Notes: generated by a model from the letters alone, not told the origin. A stretch of 64,000 nt of DNA from GCA-2712005 sp048267265 (GCA_048267265.1 JBLWXW010000004.1:1-64000); one strand, 5' to 3'. Positions 35,811-44,542 are shown, counted from the first letter of the stretch. Numbers and translations are program-made.

Positions 35811-36323
35811 CTAATCTTTAAATGTACCAATTGTTCTCTTGTGCTTCGATGGCCAAAACTCATGGCCACCAGATATATTATTTAAGTTGAAGAAGCCCTT
35901 CTTTACAAGAAGTTCACAAGCTTGAATTGAGCGAAGTCCTCTTTCACTTATAACAAGAATCGGTGTCGTCTTATTGATAATCTCATGGCAGCGAGAGTTA
36001 AGCTCTTCAAGAGGAATATGAATTGATCCACGTAGTTGTTCGGATGGAGCTGTTCCATTATAGCTTACATCAATGAGAATAAAATCCATATTAGGGTCAT
36101 TATAGATTTCGAAGGCCCTTTGAGGAGAAAGGTCATTATAGGGTCTACCGTAGAGAATCATAGAGTCATCAATGTCTTGACCATTCTTTACACGAATAAG
36201 GTGATTCCTCTGAAGACTAATTGAGAAGTCGATTTTCTCATCTAAGCGATTAATATTTTTTTCTATATTAGAAAGCCTTTGATTCATAGTTTCTAGTAAT
36301 TTGAAAATTTTAATCTCTATCAT
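35811..36323 (-). CDS. Rhodanese-like protein with Ser at the catalytic Cys position
   Basis: 170 residues. An N-terminal coiled coil (MNQRLSNIEKNINRLDEK) precedes a rhodanese fold: LSPQRAFEIYNDPNMDFILIDVSYN, LRGSIHIPLEEL, then the active-site loop ILVISERGLRSIQACELLVKKGF and ISGGHEFW. In active sulfurtransferases this loop begins with Cys (YCRSGxRS). Here residue 126 is Ser, so sulfur transfer is unlikely and a binding or sensor role is likely. Last gene of a three-gene operon with a membrane protein and a secreted protein. Confidence 0.8.
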   Translation of the reverse strand: MIEIKIFKLLETMNQRLSNIEKNINRLDEKIDFSISLQRNHLIRVKNGQDIDDSMILYGRPYNDLSPQRAFEIYNDPNMDFILIDVSYNGTAPSEQLRGSIHIPLEELNSRCHEIINKTTPILVISERGLRSIQACELLVKKGFFNLNNISGGHEFWPSKHKRTIGTFKD

Positions 36324-36332
36324 AGGATACCT

Positions 36333-37241
36333 TTAGAATGTAGGATAGAACTCACCAAAGTGGATTCTTCCCGTAATAACAATAGTTAAAAAACAGGCGG
36401 TAAAGAAAGTTGCTCCTTCATAAACGCCGTAACCCATCTCAATACTCGTATTGTCTTGCTGTCCTTCAGACTTTGCTAACTTATCAAGGTCATCCTCTAG
36501 GAAGAAGATCATCTTAATGCCCCAAATGAATACCGGAAGAATTATTAAAGAGAGTAGAATTTTCAGGATGGCCTGAATGCTAAACCATTTAATTTCAGTC
36601 AAAGCGATATTGAGTGATGAGGCAATGATTAGACTCCACCCAAGAAAGAAGCCGAAGTAGGAGATCCCAATGGCCATATTCTTTTGTATGAGTAGGCGAT
36701 TGAATGAAAGTTTACTCATAAGAGGGAAGGTCTTAGTAGCAAAGCCAACAAGCACTAATGAAAAGAGCCAAAGAAAAATAAGCATGACAAGAGAAGTCCC
36801 CGAAGTATTCAAGATAACTTTGAGAACCATGGCCACGCCAAGAGCGTGGGCGAGACCAATAAGTGAGTAGGATGCGTTCCTTCTTTTTATGACTTCGTCA
36901 TTATACTCAAAGTTGTAGAGCACGATACTATCAATTGTGTAGAGACTTAGAATGTAGAGGATAAAACCAGAAATGGCCTGAAGAAAGAAGTCCATTACGG
37001 CAAAGATAAATCCTTGATCTAAGCTGAAGTGATATTCAGAAAAGACGATTCCAATTCCTATAAGGCGTGAAAAGAAGTGAAGAGTTTCGGCAGAGTTTTT
37101 CGAAGGGGTGAACTTGCGAAACATTTGCGAGCGCAGAGATGGGTAGAATAAGTAATGCACATATCTGTAGAGAAATAAAATTAAACAGATAAATAAAGTG
37201 AAAACAAACCTTAAGGTTAGTTTATCGAATAATTCATTCAT
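36333..37241 (-). CDS. Membrane protein with two DUF350-like halves
   Basis: 302 residues, about eight membrane helices. Two repeats resemble the DUF350/UPF0719 signature, an Asn-Ala/Met-xxx-helix after a charged residue: VIKRRNASYSLIGLAHALGVAMVL and LIQKNMAIGISYFGFFLGWSLII. Near the C-terminus is SIEMGYGVYEGATFF and a last helix. Function unknown in this family. Its start overlaps the preceding gene by four bases (ATGA) and the rhodanese gene follows 9 bases later. The three are likely one unit. Confidence 0.65.
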   Translation of the reverse strand: MNELFDKLTLRFVFTLFICLILFLYRYVHYLFYPSLRSQMFRKFTPSKNSAETLHFFSRLIGIGIVFSEYHFSLDQGFIFAVMDFFLQAISGFILYILSLYTIDSIVLYNFEYNDEVIKRRNASYSLIGLAHALGVAMVLKVILNTSGTSLVMLIFLWLFSLVLVGFATKTFPLMSKLSFNRLLIQKNMAIGISYFGFFLGWSLIIASSLNIALTEIKWFSIQAILKILLSLIILPVFIWGIKMIFFLEDDLDKLAKSEGQQDNTSIEMGYGVYEGATFFTACFLTIVITGRIHFGEFYPTF

Positions 37242-37933
37242 TCAGCGCTCTCCTGCGTAACCCTCTTCCATGGTGGAATATTGATATAGTCACTAAGGTG
37301 CTCTATAAGTCTATATTCCTGATTATCCCTTTTGAAGGGGCTATTTTCATCGAGGTGACCTGTGATAATTCCTTTTGTTCCGAATTCATTATTGAGACCA
37401 AAGAAGGGTTTATCATTTTCTAAGTAAATCTGAGATGATTCGTAGAAGTCATGGGTTGGGCGAAAATCATCCCAATAGAATTGATAAGGAAAATGTCTGT
37501 AGGCACGGTGGAAGTACCACTCTCTCTTTCCAGAGTTCCTAAACTTCCATCCTCCAAAAGCGGGGTCTCCAATATAAAGAGTCCCTGGAGGCATAGGGAC
37601 GATCGACTCTTTATTATCTCTTTCAAATCTTCTAAATAAGGACATTCCAACCATATTGCGATTGGCCTCCCAGTATTTCTTAGAAGTTCGAGTAACAACA
37701 TACTCGGCCTGCTTAAAGCCATGGACCAGTTTGAATTTCATATAATAGGTTTTAATTAAAAAACCAGCTTGAAACATATCAACTAGGATTAGAGAAATGG
37801 GAGCGCCTTGGAAGAGTCCTGAATATACCTTTTCATTTTGAATATAGATGGCCTTCTGGGCCGAAGGAGATAGCGATTTGGATAATCCCAAAAAGAGAAG
37901 AATGAGAAGGGTATAGAGTGAAATCTTATTCAT
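37238..37933 (-). CDS. Secreted or anchored protein, first gene of the DUF350-like operon
   Basis: 231 residues. A hydrophobic N-terminus (ISLYTLLILLFLGLSKSLS) is a signal peptide or anchor. The body is rich in aromatic and basic residues: GDPAFGGWKFRNSGKREWYFHRAYRHFPYQFYWDD, with a run of Trp, Tyr, Phe and His that suggests carbohydrate or wall binding. The C-terminus overlaps the membrane-protein gene by four bases. No family recognised. Confidence 0.65.
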   Translation of the reverse strand: MNKISLYTLLILLFLGLSKSLSPSAQKAIYIQNEKVYSGLFQGAPISLILVDMFQAGFLIKTYYMKFKLVHGFKQAEYVVTRTSKKYWEANRNMVGMSLFRRFERDNKESIVPMPPGTLYIGDPAFGGWKFRNSGKREWYFHRAYRHFPYQFYWDDFRPTHDFYESSQIYLENDKPFFGLNNEFGTKGIITGHLDENSPFKRDNQEYRLIEHLSDYINIPPWKRVTQESAE

Positions 37934-38013
37934 AGACCTATATCTTACCGCTTCACATAGCAGTTTTCCAACAAAGGAAATCTAATTAAAATAAAGTTGA
38001 TTAAAAGACCCGG

Positions 38014-39324
38014 TTAATGGCTCGTCAATTCTTTGAGCTTCGCCATCTGCGCCGTTGTCATAGAGTCACGATAGCAGTGGAGGCGATTAATTTCATGAGA
38101 GTGCGAGAACTTTTGGAAAAGATCCGTTGCCTCATTAATATTTGAAATAATCTTAGATCCAGAATCGTAATACTTTCTAACTACTTTCATTGGGTGGGCC
38201 ACATGAGATTGCTGCTCTTGTCCTTCATAGTACTTAGATAAGCGTCCTCTGGAAGAGCTGCGGATATACTCAATCCCTTCTTCTTTAAGAAAGTTTTGAA
38301 CTTTTTCCAGCTGTTGCTTTTGATCTATATTGAAAGATTCATAGACTTTTGGTGGGATCTTATTTTTTACAATTTGTTCAGCATATCGATTCTTAGAGTT
38401 CCTCATCGTTTTCATGAGGAAGTGGTCATCGTGCTCAACATATTTTTCGATATCTGCTGGGATTCGATATTCATTGGGGGCAGCTTCGAAGTATTTATAG
38501 AGAAGCTGCTCTAGACATACGGCACGATAATGAAAGTAGACCATGACAAACATATGATAGCGACTAAGTAGGAAGTCATCAAAAGTGACCACGGCCCTTT
38601 CTGTAATTCCAAGATAGGCCTTGTTGCCTTGAACACAAATTTCTAAATTATCAAGTAACCAGTCTAGATCATAGCTTCCGTAGCTCACACCACAGAAGTA
38701 ACTATCTCTAAGGAGGTAGTCCATTCTATCGCAGTCGAGTTCACTGGAAACAAGTTGATGAAGGATAGGGAAGTAGCTAATTCCTTCAATTGTGAAGTAC
38801 TCCTCATTTTGAGTACTACCACGAATAAGATCCGCAATATATTTTCTTTCGACACCAAAAGAGCTCTCAACGAGATAGAAGCTTTTAGCAAAAGAACTGT
38901 CAGCGATAGACTTAATCGTATAGTCTTCATGGGTAGCCTGACGTGAGCTTTCTTGATCTTGAGGCTCTAGGAATTCTTTAGGAATGGCAAGTTCTTGTAG
39001 GCTTGGCATTACATACTCTGTCGTATGGGATAGAGGAGCGTGGCCAATATCATGAAGTAAGCAGGAGAGTTTAAAGGTTTCTTTAAGCCTCGTCAGCTCT
39101 GGACTTGGGCGAAAGCCTTTAAAAAGTTTATCAAAGGCGCGATCTCCAACATTCATTACACCAATGGAGTGGATAAATCTTGTGTGGGTTGCCCCAGGGA
39201 AGACATACTCTGAAAAGCCGAGTTGCTTAATATTTCTCAAACGTTGAAAGAAGGCATCTTGAATAATAGGGACTTCTTCATTGAGAATATGAATAGAACC
39301 GTGAACGGGATCTCTAACTTCCAT
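38014..39324 (-). CDS. HD-domain phosphohydrolase, SAMHD1/dNTPase-like
   Basis: 436 residues. It opens with the family pattern RDPVHGSIHI, FFQRLRNIKQLGFSEYVFPGATHTRFIHSIGVMN. Metal ligands are H52, H91-D92 (LLHDIGHAPLSH) and a later Asp in the LVSSELDCDRMDYLLRDSYF segment. Relatives hydrolyse dNTPs to nucleosides and triphosphate, or other phosphates. AGGAAG precedes the ATG. Candidate roles are nucleotide-pool control or nucleotide salvage; the neighbours give no further clue. Confidence 0.88.
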   Translation of the reverse strand: MEVRDPVHGSIHILNEEVPIIQDAFFQRLRNIKQLGFSEYVFPGATHTRFIHSIGVMNVGDRAFDKLFKGFRPSPELTRLKETFKLSCLLHDIGHAPLSHTTEYVMPSLQELAIPKEFLEPQDQESSRQATHEDYTIKSIADSSFAKSFYLVESSFGVERKYIADLIRGSTQNEEYFTIEGISYFPILHQLVSSELDCDRMDYLLRDSYFCGVSYGSYDLDWLLDNLEICVQGNKAYLGITERAVVTFDDFLLSRYHMFVMVYFHYRAVCLEQLLYKYFEAAPNEYRIPADIEKYVEHDDHFLMKTMRNSKNRYAEQIVKNKIPPKVYESFNIDQKQQLEKVQNFLKEEGIEYIRSSSRGRLSKYYEGQEQQSHVAHPMKVVRKYYDSGSKIISNINEATDLFQKFSHSHEINRLHCYRDSMTTAQMAKLKELTSH

Positions 39325-39371
39325 GGGCTTCCTGGGGTAATCGTGCGTATTGTCAAAAAACTAAGGTGAAC

Positions 39372-39632
39372 TTAGTTATTTTTTTCTAAATTGGCAACGT
39401 TTTCCTTAAGCCAGTTCACAATATCCGAGGACTCAAACATGGGTTCATCATTGATATAGAGGCAGGGAACGGTTCTGCGTCCCGTTTTCTCAACGTGAAA
39501 TTTGAGGTCATCTTGATTTTGCATTATGTCATGATATTCGACTTTAATATTCATAGATTCAATGGCCTGCATAACCATCATACAAAAAGGGCATGAATTA
39601 TATTTATAAAGTTTCAATTGGGGTGTGCTCAC
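39372..39632 (-). CDS. Glutaredoxin-like protein
   Basis: 86 residues with redox motif C14-P-F-C17, the cis-Pro segment RRTVPCLYIND and a C-terminal FESSDIVNWLKENV helix. It has the glutaredoxin/GST-N fold and should reduce disulfides with glutathione or a similar thiol. GTG start behind GGAGGA. It lies 40 bases upstream of no further gene on its strand except the HD gene, 47 bases on, so they may be co-transcribed. Confidence 0.88.
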   Translation of the reverse strand: MSTPQLKLYKYNSCPFCMMVMQAIESMNIKVEYHDIMQNQDDLKFHVEKTGRRTVPCLYINDEPMFESSDIVNWLKENVANLEKNN

Positions 39633-39650
39633 GAAGATTCCTCCAAGTTA

Positions 39651-39679
39651 AAAATAAAAAGGCCCCAAATATTGGGGCC
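39651..39679 (-). terminator. Terminator after the histone-like gene
   Basis: GGCCCCAA (39661-39668) and TTGGGGCC (39672-39679) form a perfect 8-bp stem with a three-base loop. Reading the minus strand it is followed by TTTTTATTTTT (39660-39650), so it terminates the gene at 39729-40589. Confidence 0.9.
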
Positions 39680-39728
39680 CTCTCTTTCTAACATAAATTA
39701 CCTAAGCGGTTAATGGAAATCAGATAGA

Positions 39729-40589
39729 CTACATAAAGTCATCGTCTTCATCATCTGCGCTATCGTTATCATCTGAATCGTCATCATCTGACTTTTCCTC
39801 TTTACTCTTATCAAGGCCACGAGCATAGAGCTCATCTTCATCCATGATCTCTGGCTCTTCTTCTTCATCTGGCTTGTCGAAAGCATCGTTATAGCCCCAG
39901 CCAAAGGAATATTCTCCAGCAGAGTTTTCATCTTCTTCTGGGTCGAATTCTTCAGAGAGTTTTGGAGTTGAAGGTGGGTCTGACTTGTTGGCCCCCGCCT
40001 CTTGAGGGTTAAGGCCTGCAGCAGTTTCTGGGCCATCGCTCGCTATAGCAACAGTACTTGTTGGCGCAGTTTCAAGCTCTTCCTCTTCTTCATCTGTTGA
40101 CTCTAAAAGCTCTGGTGCTACTTCGATTTTATTCTTTTCTTTATATTTGCGAATGGCCTCTTCGCGAGCGAGTCTCTTCTTTTCTTCTTCTGATATTTTA
40201 GGTGAGCTTTTTGGAGCCGCTTTCTTTGCTGCTTTTTTGGCTACCTTTTTCTTTGTAACTTTTTTAGCAACTTTCTTCTTTGTTGCTTTTTTGGCTACTT
40301 TTTTCTTAGTAGCTTTTTTAGCAACTTTCTTCTTTGCCGCTTTTTTGGCTACCTTTTTCTTAGTAGCTTTTTTAGCAACTTTCTTCTTTGTAGCTTTTTT
40401 AGCAACTTTCTTCTTTGTAGCTTTTTTAGCTACTTTCTTCTTTGCCGCTTTTTTAGCAACTTTCTTCTTTGCCGCTTTTTTAGTAACTTTTTTCTTTGCC
40501 GCTTTTTTGGCTACTTTTTTAGTAGCCTTTTTAGCTACCTTCTTTTTAGCTGCTTTTTTAGTCGCTTTCTTTGCAGTTTTTTTGGCCAC
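39729..40589 (-). CDS. Histone-H1-like Lys/Ala repeat protein with acidic tail
   Basis: 286 residues. Residues 2-125 are almost only Lys, Ala, Val and Thr, built from twelve tandem units close to TKKKVAKKA. This resembles bacterial H1/AlgP-type DNA-binding tails. Residues 126-170 are a mixed segment (EEEKKRLAREEAIRKYKEKNK). Residues 170-286 are strongly acidic, ending in Asp/Glu runs (SDDDDSDDNDSADDEDDDFM). Basic repeats should bind DNA or RNA; the acidic tail may fold back and compete, as in HMGB proteins (inference). GTG start, GGGGG upstream. Confidence 0.8.
   Translation of the reverse strand: MAKKTAKKATKKAAKKKVAKKATKKVAKKAAKKKVTKKAAKKKVAKKAAKKKVAKKATKKKVAKKATKKKVAKKATKKKVAKKAAKKKVAKKATKKKVAKKATKKKVAKKVTKKKVAKKAAKKAAPKSSPKISEEEKKRLAREEAIRKYKEKNKIEVAPELLESTDEEEEELETAPTSTVAIASDGPETAAGLNPQEAGANKSDPPSTPKLSEEFDPEEDENSAGEYSFGWGYNDAFDKPDEEEEPEIMDEDELYARGLDKSKEEKSDDDDSDDNDSADDEDDDFM
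40230..40550 (-). repeat. 27-bp coding tandem repeats (about 12 copies)
   Basis: The region encodes residues 14-120 of the histone-like protein as eleven 9-residue units and one 8-residue unit. Codons vary between copies, so DNA identity is partial while the protein repeat is near perfect. Such arrays change copy number by slippage or recombination, so length variation between strains is expected. Confidence 0.9.
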
Positions 40590-40699
40590 AGTGATACCCC
40601 CGTAAAATTAATTCGAAATCCTGCCTAGTATAGCGAAATCAAAAAGGACGAATCAAGGCTTTTTATTCATGTGCAAGGTTAATTTAGGAATCGTCCTGC

Positions 40700-43453
40700 T
40701 TAGAACTTGGGATCGTTTCCATAGTCTGATAATTCAGTGGCATTTATAACATTTTGCATTGGGGCGTTGATGTCTGGTGCCACCGCTGAGTAGACCTGGG
40801 AGTTATTTCCTTCTGCAAAAATAGGGATACCGCTGGCCGAAGATAATCTACCTCCAGCGAGAACTGACTTGATGGGAATAAACTTCGTTGAGTAGCTATT
40901 TCTTTTAGAAGAAAGAGCTTCTGCCATATTGAAAGGAGATCCAATATTTCCATCCGCATCGGCTCCCTGTCTTCTACCTGGGTGAAAACCTGTTAAGAGG
41001 CTTTTTGGATCAAATTTGGTCGAAGGATCTTTATAAGTTCTCGTATAAAAGAAGCTCCACTGTGGGTTAGAGCTATTTTCATAGAAATACTTTTTCACAT
41101 GCTCTGCAATAGGAACGATATCGACACAGGCACTTTGTGAAGTATTGAAGAAAGCTTTAAATTTCTGGGCCATGGAGAGTGTGTCACATACACTAGCATC
41201 AAAACCTTCGATGGGATCCATATAGATTGTATCAGCACTTTGGGCAAAGGAGTCTCCCCCCTGAGTTTTGGCCTGACCAACTTCACGTACAGCGTCGGCC
41301 ACTTCTTTTAGCGCCGTAGTGTAGGTATCAACTGAGGACTCATTTATTGTAATATATTCGTTAATAACCTGTGCCGCGGCCTCTGGAGTGTTATAAAGTC
41401 CTGCATCAGTAATAAGAGGTGCATAGATACTGTAAAAGGGTGCATTAGGATTAACAAAGCCTGAACCATTTGCTGCTACCGGATGAACGTAAGAGTTTGA
41501 ATCAATATTAAGTGGGTTGTCACCACTTTGATCCATCACGGGAACCATATAATTTAAGGCTTCATAGCGAGTTGGTGCTCTCACATTATGAATACTCTCT
41601 AAAATCTGCTGATCAGAAAAAGCTGAGTTCACAGCTCCCTCTCGGTTAGCAATGAAGAGTTTGAACTGTGCCTTCTTATAAAGTCCAGCTTCTCTGAGGT
41701 CAGCGGCCACCGTTGTATAAGCACTAGCATCACTTAAGGCTGCCGTTAAGACGGCAAGGTCTCCTCCACCACTTGGGCTTGGGAGGTCGCCAAAGGATTC
41801 GTAGTCATAGACGAGATTAGGAATTCCATACTTTGGGTTTCCTGCAACGATAGGGTTTCCTCCAACAACCGAGCTTGTAGTATTTGATGCCCAAAAGTCT
41901 TGAGTTAAAGGAATAGGATATCCCCCTTGAAGGATTTTTTCCTTATCATCAATTGATGTTGTAGGAGATAGGGTTGCACCAGAACTCACCGTATCAAAAG
42001 CAGAAATATAATTCTTGGAATTACCATTTTGACGAATTTCAGTTTGAGTTCCATTGGCCTTAAAGAGAATGGGACCAATACGTCCTCCAAAAGGCTTAGC
42101 AGCCGCGTAAGCTTTAAGAGTAATTCCACCTCTATCTTCTTCTGATTGTAGGAAAGGGTAGAATAGCCCTACAAAATCCGACTCACCTTCAACTGCATAG
42201 TAGGTTACAACTTCAGGGTTTTTATAAAAACCAGTGATATACCCAGGCACAGGTATTGCGACCTTTAGTCCACCACACTGACCTTCAGAGGTAACAGAAG
42301 TGTTTTTGAATTGGGCGGTAGTACTGAAGAAGGCCGTATAAAAAAGAGCGTAATTCACAGGAACGGCCTTGAGATCAACATAGTATTTATTAAAAGCATC
42401 ACTGGCCGAGGCTGGAATAAGGAAGGCACTTAAGTCTGTTACCTCTGGAATAAAAGGAGTTGGTGGAATTTCTCTCATTCTAAAGCGAGCCGCAAAGTCT
42501 AAACTTTGACCTGCTTCTTTATTTGCTCCACCTGAAAGATTTCGATAAGCGCTGTAGAAGGCCTTGTTAATTCTTTCATAGTAAGGAAGCGGGTTTGATG
42601 ATGTGGTGTAGTTTGCGATAGGAACGCATCCTGTTCCAGCAGCAGCTGGATCGGTACAGACGAAGTTCGTCTCTGGTGGAGCGTTCATAATATATTCGAG
42701 GTTTCTCATCCTCATTGCAATTTCAATGGCCTCAACCCAAGCACCAATTCGGGTCGATGCAATTTGCGGAATATCGGGAAGGATATCGGCCTTGCCAATT
42801 CCATAGGTCCAAAGAAGGGCAGCTCCTTGATTAATCGCCGAACGCTTAGAGCAGTCATTAGATTTTGTAGCAACAATATTATTAAGGAATGATTCGTGTT
42901 GTTCAGAAATACTTGGGAGGCCAACGGTATTAAATCGAGGAAGACCAGGTAAACTTACAATTTCACAAATATTGTTACTGGAACCAAAGTGGACACAAAT
43001 GGATGGAACATTGTAGCGATCATAGATATTGGGATCGTGGTGTTGGCAGTTAGAACCTCTAAACTGTCTTAGGCGAAAATTCATTGCATTGGGATTTAAA
43101 GGAATCTGCCCGTTACAGCTTACGTTTCCGTTATCAAATCCATCAGGGTTCTCAATCGCATCGAGCCCGATATTTCCGAATACATAGTATTTGAGCATCC
43201 ACTCTTTATAGGTATTTCTAAGTTCCCAGTTGAGGTGACCAATATTGGTGAGTTGCCTGGCCTGAGTTGCAGCTCCTGCATAGGCGGCGGCATCTACAGA
43301 GTTTTGTAGATTAATCTTGGCCTTTACAAAGAGACCCACATTCACAATGAAGGCTATGAATGTCACGACTACGAGAAGAGACATCCCTAGGAAAATGGAA
43401 ACTTGTCCTGCCTCGTTAAGAGATTTTTTGGCGAGGAGTTTTCTTTTAAGCAT
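40700..43453 (-). CDS. Large TadE/TadG-like pilus-associated protein
   Basis: 917 residues. The N-terminus has the TadE/TadG-like architecture: short basic segment, GQVSIFLGMSLLVVVTFIAFIVNVGLFVKAKINLQNSVDAAAYAGA, i.e. one transmembrane helix and the NLQNxxDAAALAGA motif. The long remainder is periplasmic, Cys-containing and Asn/Pro/Ser-rich, without a recognised domain. TadG-type proteins are minor parts of Flp pilus machines, but no other tad gene is in the window. GGAAGGTAG precedes the ATG. Confidence 0.7.
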   Translation of the reverse strand: MLKRKLLAKKSLNEAGQVSIFLGMSLLVVVTFIAFIVNVGLFVKAKINLQNSVDAAAYAGAATQARQLTNIGHLNWELRNTYKEWMLKYYVFGNIGLDAIENPDGFDNGNVSCNGQIPLNPNAMNFRLRQFRGSNCQHHDPNIYDRYNVPSICVHFGSSNNICEIVSLPGLPRFNTVGLPSISEQHESFLNNIVATKSNDCSKRSAINQGAALLWTYGIGKADILPDIPQIASTRIGAWVEAIEIAMRMRNLEYIMNAPPETNFVCTDPAAAGTGCVPIANYTTSSNPLPYYERINKAFYSAYRNLSGGANKEAGQSLDFAARFRMREIPPTPFIPEVTDLSAFLIPASASDAFNKYYVDLKAVPVNYALFYTAFFSTTAQFKNTSVTSEGQCGGLKVAIPVPGYITGFYKNPEVVTYYAVEGESDFVGLFYPFLQSEEDRGGITLKAYAAAKPFGGRIGPILFKANGTQTEIRQNGNSKNYISAFDTVSSGATLSPTTSIDDKEKILQGGYPIPLTQDFWASNTTSSVVGGNPIVAGNPKYGIPNLVYDYESFGDLPSPSGGGDLAVLTAALSDASAYTTVAADLREAGLYKKAQFKLFIANREGAVNSAFSDQQILESIHNVRAPTRYEALNYMVPVMDQSGDNPLNIDSNSYVHPVAANGSGFVNPNAPFYSIYAPLITDAGLYNTPEAAAQVINEYITINESSVDTYTTALKEVADAVREVGQAKTQGGDSFAQSADTIYMDPIEGFDASVCDTLSMAQKFKAFFNTSQSACVDIVPIAEHVKKYFYENSSNPQWSFFYTRTYKDPSTKFDPKSLLTGFHPGRRQGADADGNIGSPFNMAEALSSKRNSYSTKFIPIKSVLAGGRLSSASGIPIFAEGNNSQVYSAVAPDINAPMQNVINATELSDYGNDPKF

Positions 43454-43874
43454 TGGTTTTTACTACCTTCCATAGTGTGTGTTTAGAGGTACCAAAACGC
43501 TTCGATTTTAGTGTCTTAATGCTACTAGGGTCAAAATATATGGTCAATTTTTGATGAATTTAGATCTAAATATCTGATTATTGTTGCGCCGAGTCTCCAG
43601 TCAACTTGGAATGGCTTTTGAACTTATAAGGGCATCCCCTCAAGCATGACCGTATTGAGGGGTGTGGAACGTAAGTTGTTCGGTCGTCCTATCATGTATC
43701 ACTTTTCCACTGAGCTACTCCGAAAGGAAGCTTTCTAAAAGTTGATCTTCCGAAGGCCGTCGCAGGGCGGTCTTCGGCCTTCTCAGGGCGTTAGAGCCAC
43801 CTTAGGGCAGGAGGTGCCGCCTTAAATTGAGTCAAGAAAAACGGTAAAATAGGGTAGTGATATAAGGAGAACCC
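43454..43874. other. 421-bp gene-free region, structured, candidate RNA
   Basis: No credible reading frame. It is locally richer in GC than its surroundings and holds several inverted repeats: CCCCTCAA (43636-43643) with TTGAGGGG (43655-43662); GAAGGCCG (43752-43759) with CGGCCTTC (43775-43782); and GCCACCT (43796-43802) with the AGGTG at 43812. AGGGCG recurs three times between 43764 and 43808. No tRNA, SRP, RNase P or tmRNA signature was found. It may encode a structured non-coding RNA or a long leader of the gene at 43875. Confidence 0.4.
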
Positions 43875-44315
43875 ATGGATTTCACCACAGACTTTACAAA
43901 TAAGAGACAGCAAAAGTGGAAACCTCTAGAGGGAAGGACTTATCGCTATAAGAGTTCTGCTATGGATTTCTTCTGTCCTCTTTGTAGAACTCAGCGCAAC
44001 TTTTCCATAAGTTTTCGCCTATCTACGATGAACTACATTCAAATGTTCATTATCACGGCCCTCTTTACTGGTACTACTTTTTCTTGGTGGGGGTTTAGAG
44101 GCGTTTTTATTATTTTTCTTCTTTGGCCAGCTTTTGAGTTTACCAGAAGGGCCCTTTATAAGAGAGAAATCCCATGTCCTCACTGTGGCTTCGATGCCTC
44201 TTGGTATAAGAAGGATGTTAAAGTGGCCCGAAAATTGGTGAGCGATTTCTGGGAAGATCACCCTGCGCACCGTCAAAACGTTCAGGTTTCGACTGATATC
44301 CAGGCGGAATTGTAG
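43875..44315 (+). CDS. Membrane protein with two CxxC zinc-ribbon pairs
   Basis: 146 residues. CPLC near residue 34 and CPHC near residue 97 flank two membrane helices (MFIITALFTGTTFSWW, VFIIFLLWPAFEF). The Cys pairs may bind one zinc on the cytoplasmic face. AAGGAGAACCC is a strong ribosome site. It is alone between the structured gap and ssb. No family recognised. Confidence 0.65.
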   Translation: MDFTTDFTNKRQQKWKPLEGRTYRYKSSAMDFFCPLCRTQRNFSISFRLSTMNYIQMFIITALFTGTTFSWWGFRGVFIIFLLWPAFEFTRRALYKREIPCPHCGFDASWYKKDVKVARKLVSDFWEDHPAHRQNVQVSTDIQAEL

Positions 44316-44457
44316 TCACAATCTATTTTATTCCTATTATTTTAAATAGTTATTTCAGGCCCTATAGGGACTCATTTGCAAATTGAGAATTGGTTAGAAA
44401 ATCTTGCTTCTAAAATAGCAAAGGACAGGATATGTTTGACCGAACAACTTAATTTCT

Positions 44458-44518
44458 ACCCCATAAGGGGTGAGTTTACCTTGTCACACCGAGATTCTAA
44501 AGGTTTGTTTTCGGTGTG
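44458..44518 (+). promoter_or_regulatory. Two hairpins in the ssb leader
   Basis: ACCCC/GGGGT (44458-44462 and 44467-44471, loop ATAA) is followed by CACACCGA (44485-44492) and TCGGTGTG (44511-44518) with an 18-base loop. The second stem ends 11 bases before the TAGGAG ribosome site. Neither has a T-tract. A translational or attenuation control of ssb is possible. Confidence 0.4.
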
Positions 44519-44542
44519 CTTTAACTGATAGGAGACTTCATT

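Noticed and set aside
40230..40550. Regular 27-bp repeats as a possible CRISPR array
   Set aside because: There are no unique spacers, and the repeats stay in frame as Lys/Ala units of a coding gene.
40147..40605. Plus-strand frame rich in Phe and Ala
   Set aside because: It is the antisense of the Lys/Ala repeats; codon logic and ribosome site favour the minus-strand gene.
43707..43721. On the minus strand GGAGTAGCTCAGTGG, like a tRNA D-arm
   Set aside because: No matching anticodon arm, no T-loop with GTTCRA and no acceptor pairing follow, so it is not a tRNA gene.
43719..43731. CCGAAAGGAAGCT, reminiscent of the SRP RNA GGAAGGAAGC core
   Set aside because: The flanking conserved GUCAGG and GCAGCC bases of SRP RNA are missing.
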